Source of the DNA: Leucobacter sp.
GTDB taxonomy: Bacteria > Actinomycetota > Actinomycetes > Actinomycetales > Microbacteriaceae
Length of the DNA: 7,211 nucleotides
Assembly (NCBI GenBank): GCA_031178565.1
Contig: JAPSIU010000139.1
Coordinates: 1-7,211, forward strand
Direction: 5' to 3'
The notes beneath the pieces were generated by a model that was not told the DNA's origin, searched no databases, and saw nothing but the letters and a program-made list of their open reading frames with translations. Of this stretch, positions 6,171 to 7,211 are shown piece after piece. How positions within the stretch are numbered: position 1 is the first letter of the stretch; each line of letters opens with the position of its first letter. Made by a program: the position numbers and the translations under genes.

Positions 6171-7177
6171 GCCGTGCCGTTCTCCTGCGGGATCGGCGTG
6201 TCGAGGAGGATCTGGCCGATGACGGCCTCGGCGGTGACTCCCTCGAACTCGGCCTCCGGCTCGAGTACGAGGCGGTGGGAGAGCACGGCGATGGCGAGGT
6301 CGCGCACGTCGTCGGGGGTGACGTAGGCGCGACCTGAGACGAGCGCCCACGACGCGGCCATGCGCATGAGGCCCAGCGCACCGCGCACGCTCGCGCCGAG
6401 GCGCACCTCGCCCGCCCGGCGGCTCGCCTCGACGAGCCGAGTGACGTACTCGGCGATGAGCGGGCTCACGTACACGGCGTGGACGAACCGCTGCAGCTGC
6501 AGCAGCGTGCCGATGTTCATGACCGCAGGAACCTCGGGCACGGCCGCGCGCTGCAGGATCCGCATCATCGCCGCGTCGTCCGGGTACCCGATGGAGGTCT
6601 TGATCATGAACCGGTCGAGCTGGGCCTCGGGCAGGCGGTATGTTCCGGCCTGCTCGATCGGGTTCTGCGTGGCGATCACGAGGAACGGCTCGCTCACCCG
6701 GTGACTCTGCCCGTCGACCGTGACCTGATGCTCCTCCATCACCTCGAGCAGCGCCGACTGCGTCTTGGGGCTCGCGCGGTTGATCTCGTCGGCGAGCACG
6801 ACGTTCGCGAAGACCGGTCCGGCGTGGAACTCGAAGATCCCCTGCTTCTGGTCGTAGACGGTGATGCCCGTCACGTCCCCGGGCAGCAGGTCCGGTGTGA
6901 ACTGCACGCGCGAGGAGGTGCCCTGCATCACCCGGGCGAGCGCGCGGGCGAGGGCCGTCTTGCCCGTGCCGGGCACGTCCTCGAGCAGCACGTGCCCGCC
7001 CGCGATCGTCGCCGCCAGCACGAGTTCGATCACCCGGCGCTTGCCCTCGATCGACTGCTCCATCGCGTCGGCAGCGGTGCGGACCGCCTCGCTCGCCCAG
7101 CGCGCTCGCTCCTCGGTGAGCACCTCGTCGGCGCGCGGCCTGGTCGTCTCCGGCGTGAGCAGGGGCTCGGGGGTCAT
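6167..7177 (-). CDS. MoxR-family AAA+ ATPase
   Basis: This 336-residue ATPase belongs to the MoxR family of chaperone-like AAA+ proteins, which assemble as rings and remodel or activate partner proteins, often vWA or DUF58 proteins. Walker A is EDVPGTGKT (66-74, Lys73). Walker B is VVLADEINRA (126-135, Asp130/Glu131), followed by the family stretch SPKTQSALLEVMEEHQVTV. Sensor 1 lies in VIATQNPIEQAGTYRLPEAQ (168-187, Asn172), with the conserved LDRF next to it (Arg189). The sensor-2 region is GASVRGALGLMRMA (261-274, Arg265). Length is normal and all key ATPase residues are present, so it should be active and cytosolic. The first 25 residues are a variable, Glu/Pro/Thr-rich extension. ATG 7177 is preceded by only a weak purine-rich site (AGAAAGAAG). 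It is the first gene of the run, coupled by GTGA to DUF58. Confidence is very high for the family; the specific substrate is unknown. Confidence 0.97.
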   Translation of the reverse strand: MTPEPLLTPETTRPRADEVLTEERARWASEAVRTAADAMEQSIEGKRRVIELVLAATIAGGHVLLEDVPGTGKTALARALARVMQGTSSRVQFTPDLLPGDVTGITVYDQKQGIFEFHAGPVFANVVLADEINRASPKTQSALLEVMEEHQVTVDGQSHRVSEPFLVIATQNPIEQAGTYRLPEAQLDRFMIKTSIGYPDDAAMMRILQRAAVPEVPAVMNIGTLLQLQRFVHAVYVSPLIAEYVTRLVEASRRAGEVRLGASVRGALGLMRMAASWALVSGRAYVTPDDVRDLAIAVLSHRLVLEPEAEFEGVTAEAVIGQILLDTPIPQENGTA

Positions 7178-7211
7178 GTGCGCTTCTTTCTGTCGGCGAG
7201 GGGTGGGGCGG
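7178..7211 (-). other. Start of the leader upstream of the MoxR gene
   Basis: Only 34 bases before the MoxR start are visible. They hold a purine-rich AGAAAGAAG as a weak ribosome site and a C-rich stretch. The operon promoter, if here, lies mostly beyond the edge; none can be called. Confidence 0.4.

Noticed and set aside
4902..6326. Plus-strand open frame of 474 codons opposite DUF58
   Set aside because: It is antisense to the DUF58 signature motifs, rich in Arg, His and Gly, with no family features.

Overview
The window is high-GC DNA (roughly 70% by eye) carrying six genes, all on the minus strand. Gene content, coding style and protein signatures suggest an actinobacterium, most likely of the Microbacteriaceae (Leucobacter or Microbacterium type). 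The family placement is inferred from recalled family patterns, not from a search.

In the direction of transcription (right to left) the layout is as follows. A 34-base leader lies at 7178-7211. A MoxR-type AAA+ ATPase (6167-7177) is followed by a DUF58 protein (4806-6170) and a large membrane protein of the TgpA/transglutaminase-like type (2368-4809). Next come a soluble PP2C-type Ser/Thr phosphatase (1502-2362) and a small tail-anchored protein of no recognised family (1047-1505). An 86-base gap with about half A+T precedes a membrane protein with a DUF5684-like N-terminal domain and a Gln/Pro-rich tail with GYQ repeats. That last gene starts at 960 and runs off the left edge without a stop. 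Three of the first four gene junctions are four-base stop/start overlaps. The fourth, between the transglutaminase-like gene and the phosphatase gene, is either such an overlap (GTG start) or a five-base gap (ATG start). The five genes therefore look like one translationally coupled operon.

MoxR, DUF58 and transglutaminase-like proteins are a known recurrent trio: an ATPase chaperone, a vWA-like adaptor and a membrane protein with an extracytoplasmic domain. Here the trio is joined to a phosphoprotein phosphatase and a tail-anchored protein with two similar Thr motifs, which suggests a link to Ser/Thr phospho-signalling at the membrane (inference). The most notable observation is in the transglutaminase-like domain. 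By motif alignment the usual catalytic Cys is Asp531 and the usual His is Ser579; only the Asp (Asp595) remains. A C-x3-C pair sits just before that site. The domain is therefore probably not a classical transglutaminase or protease.
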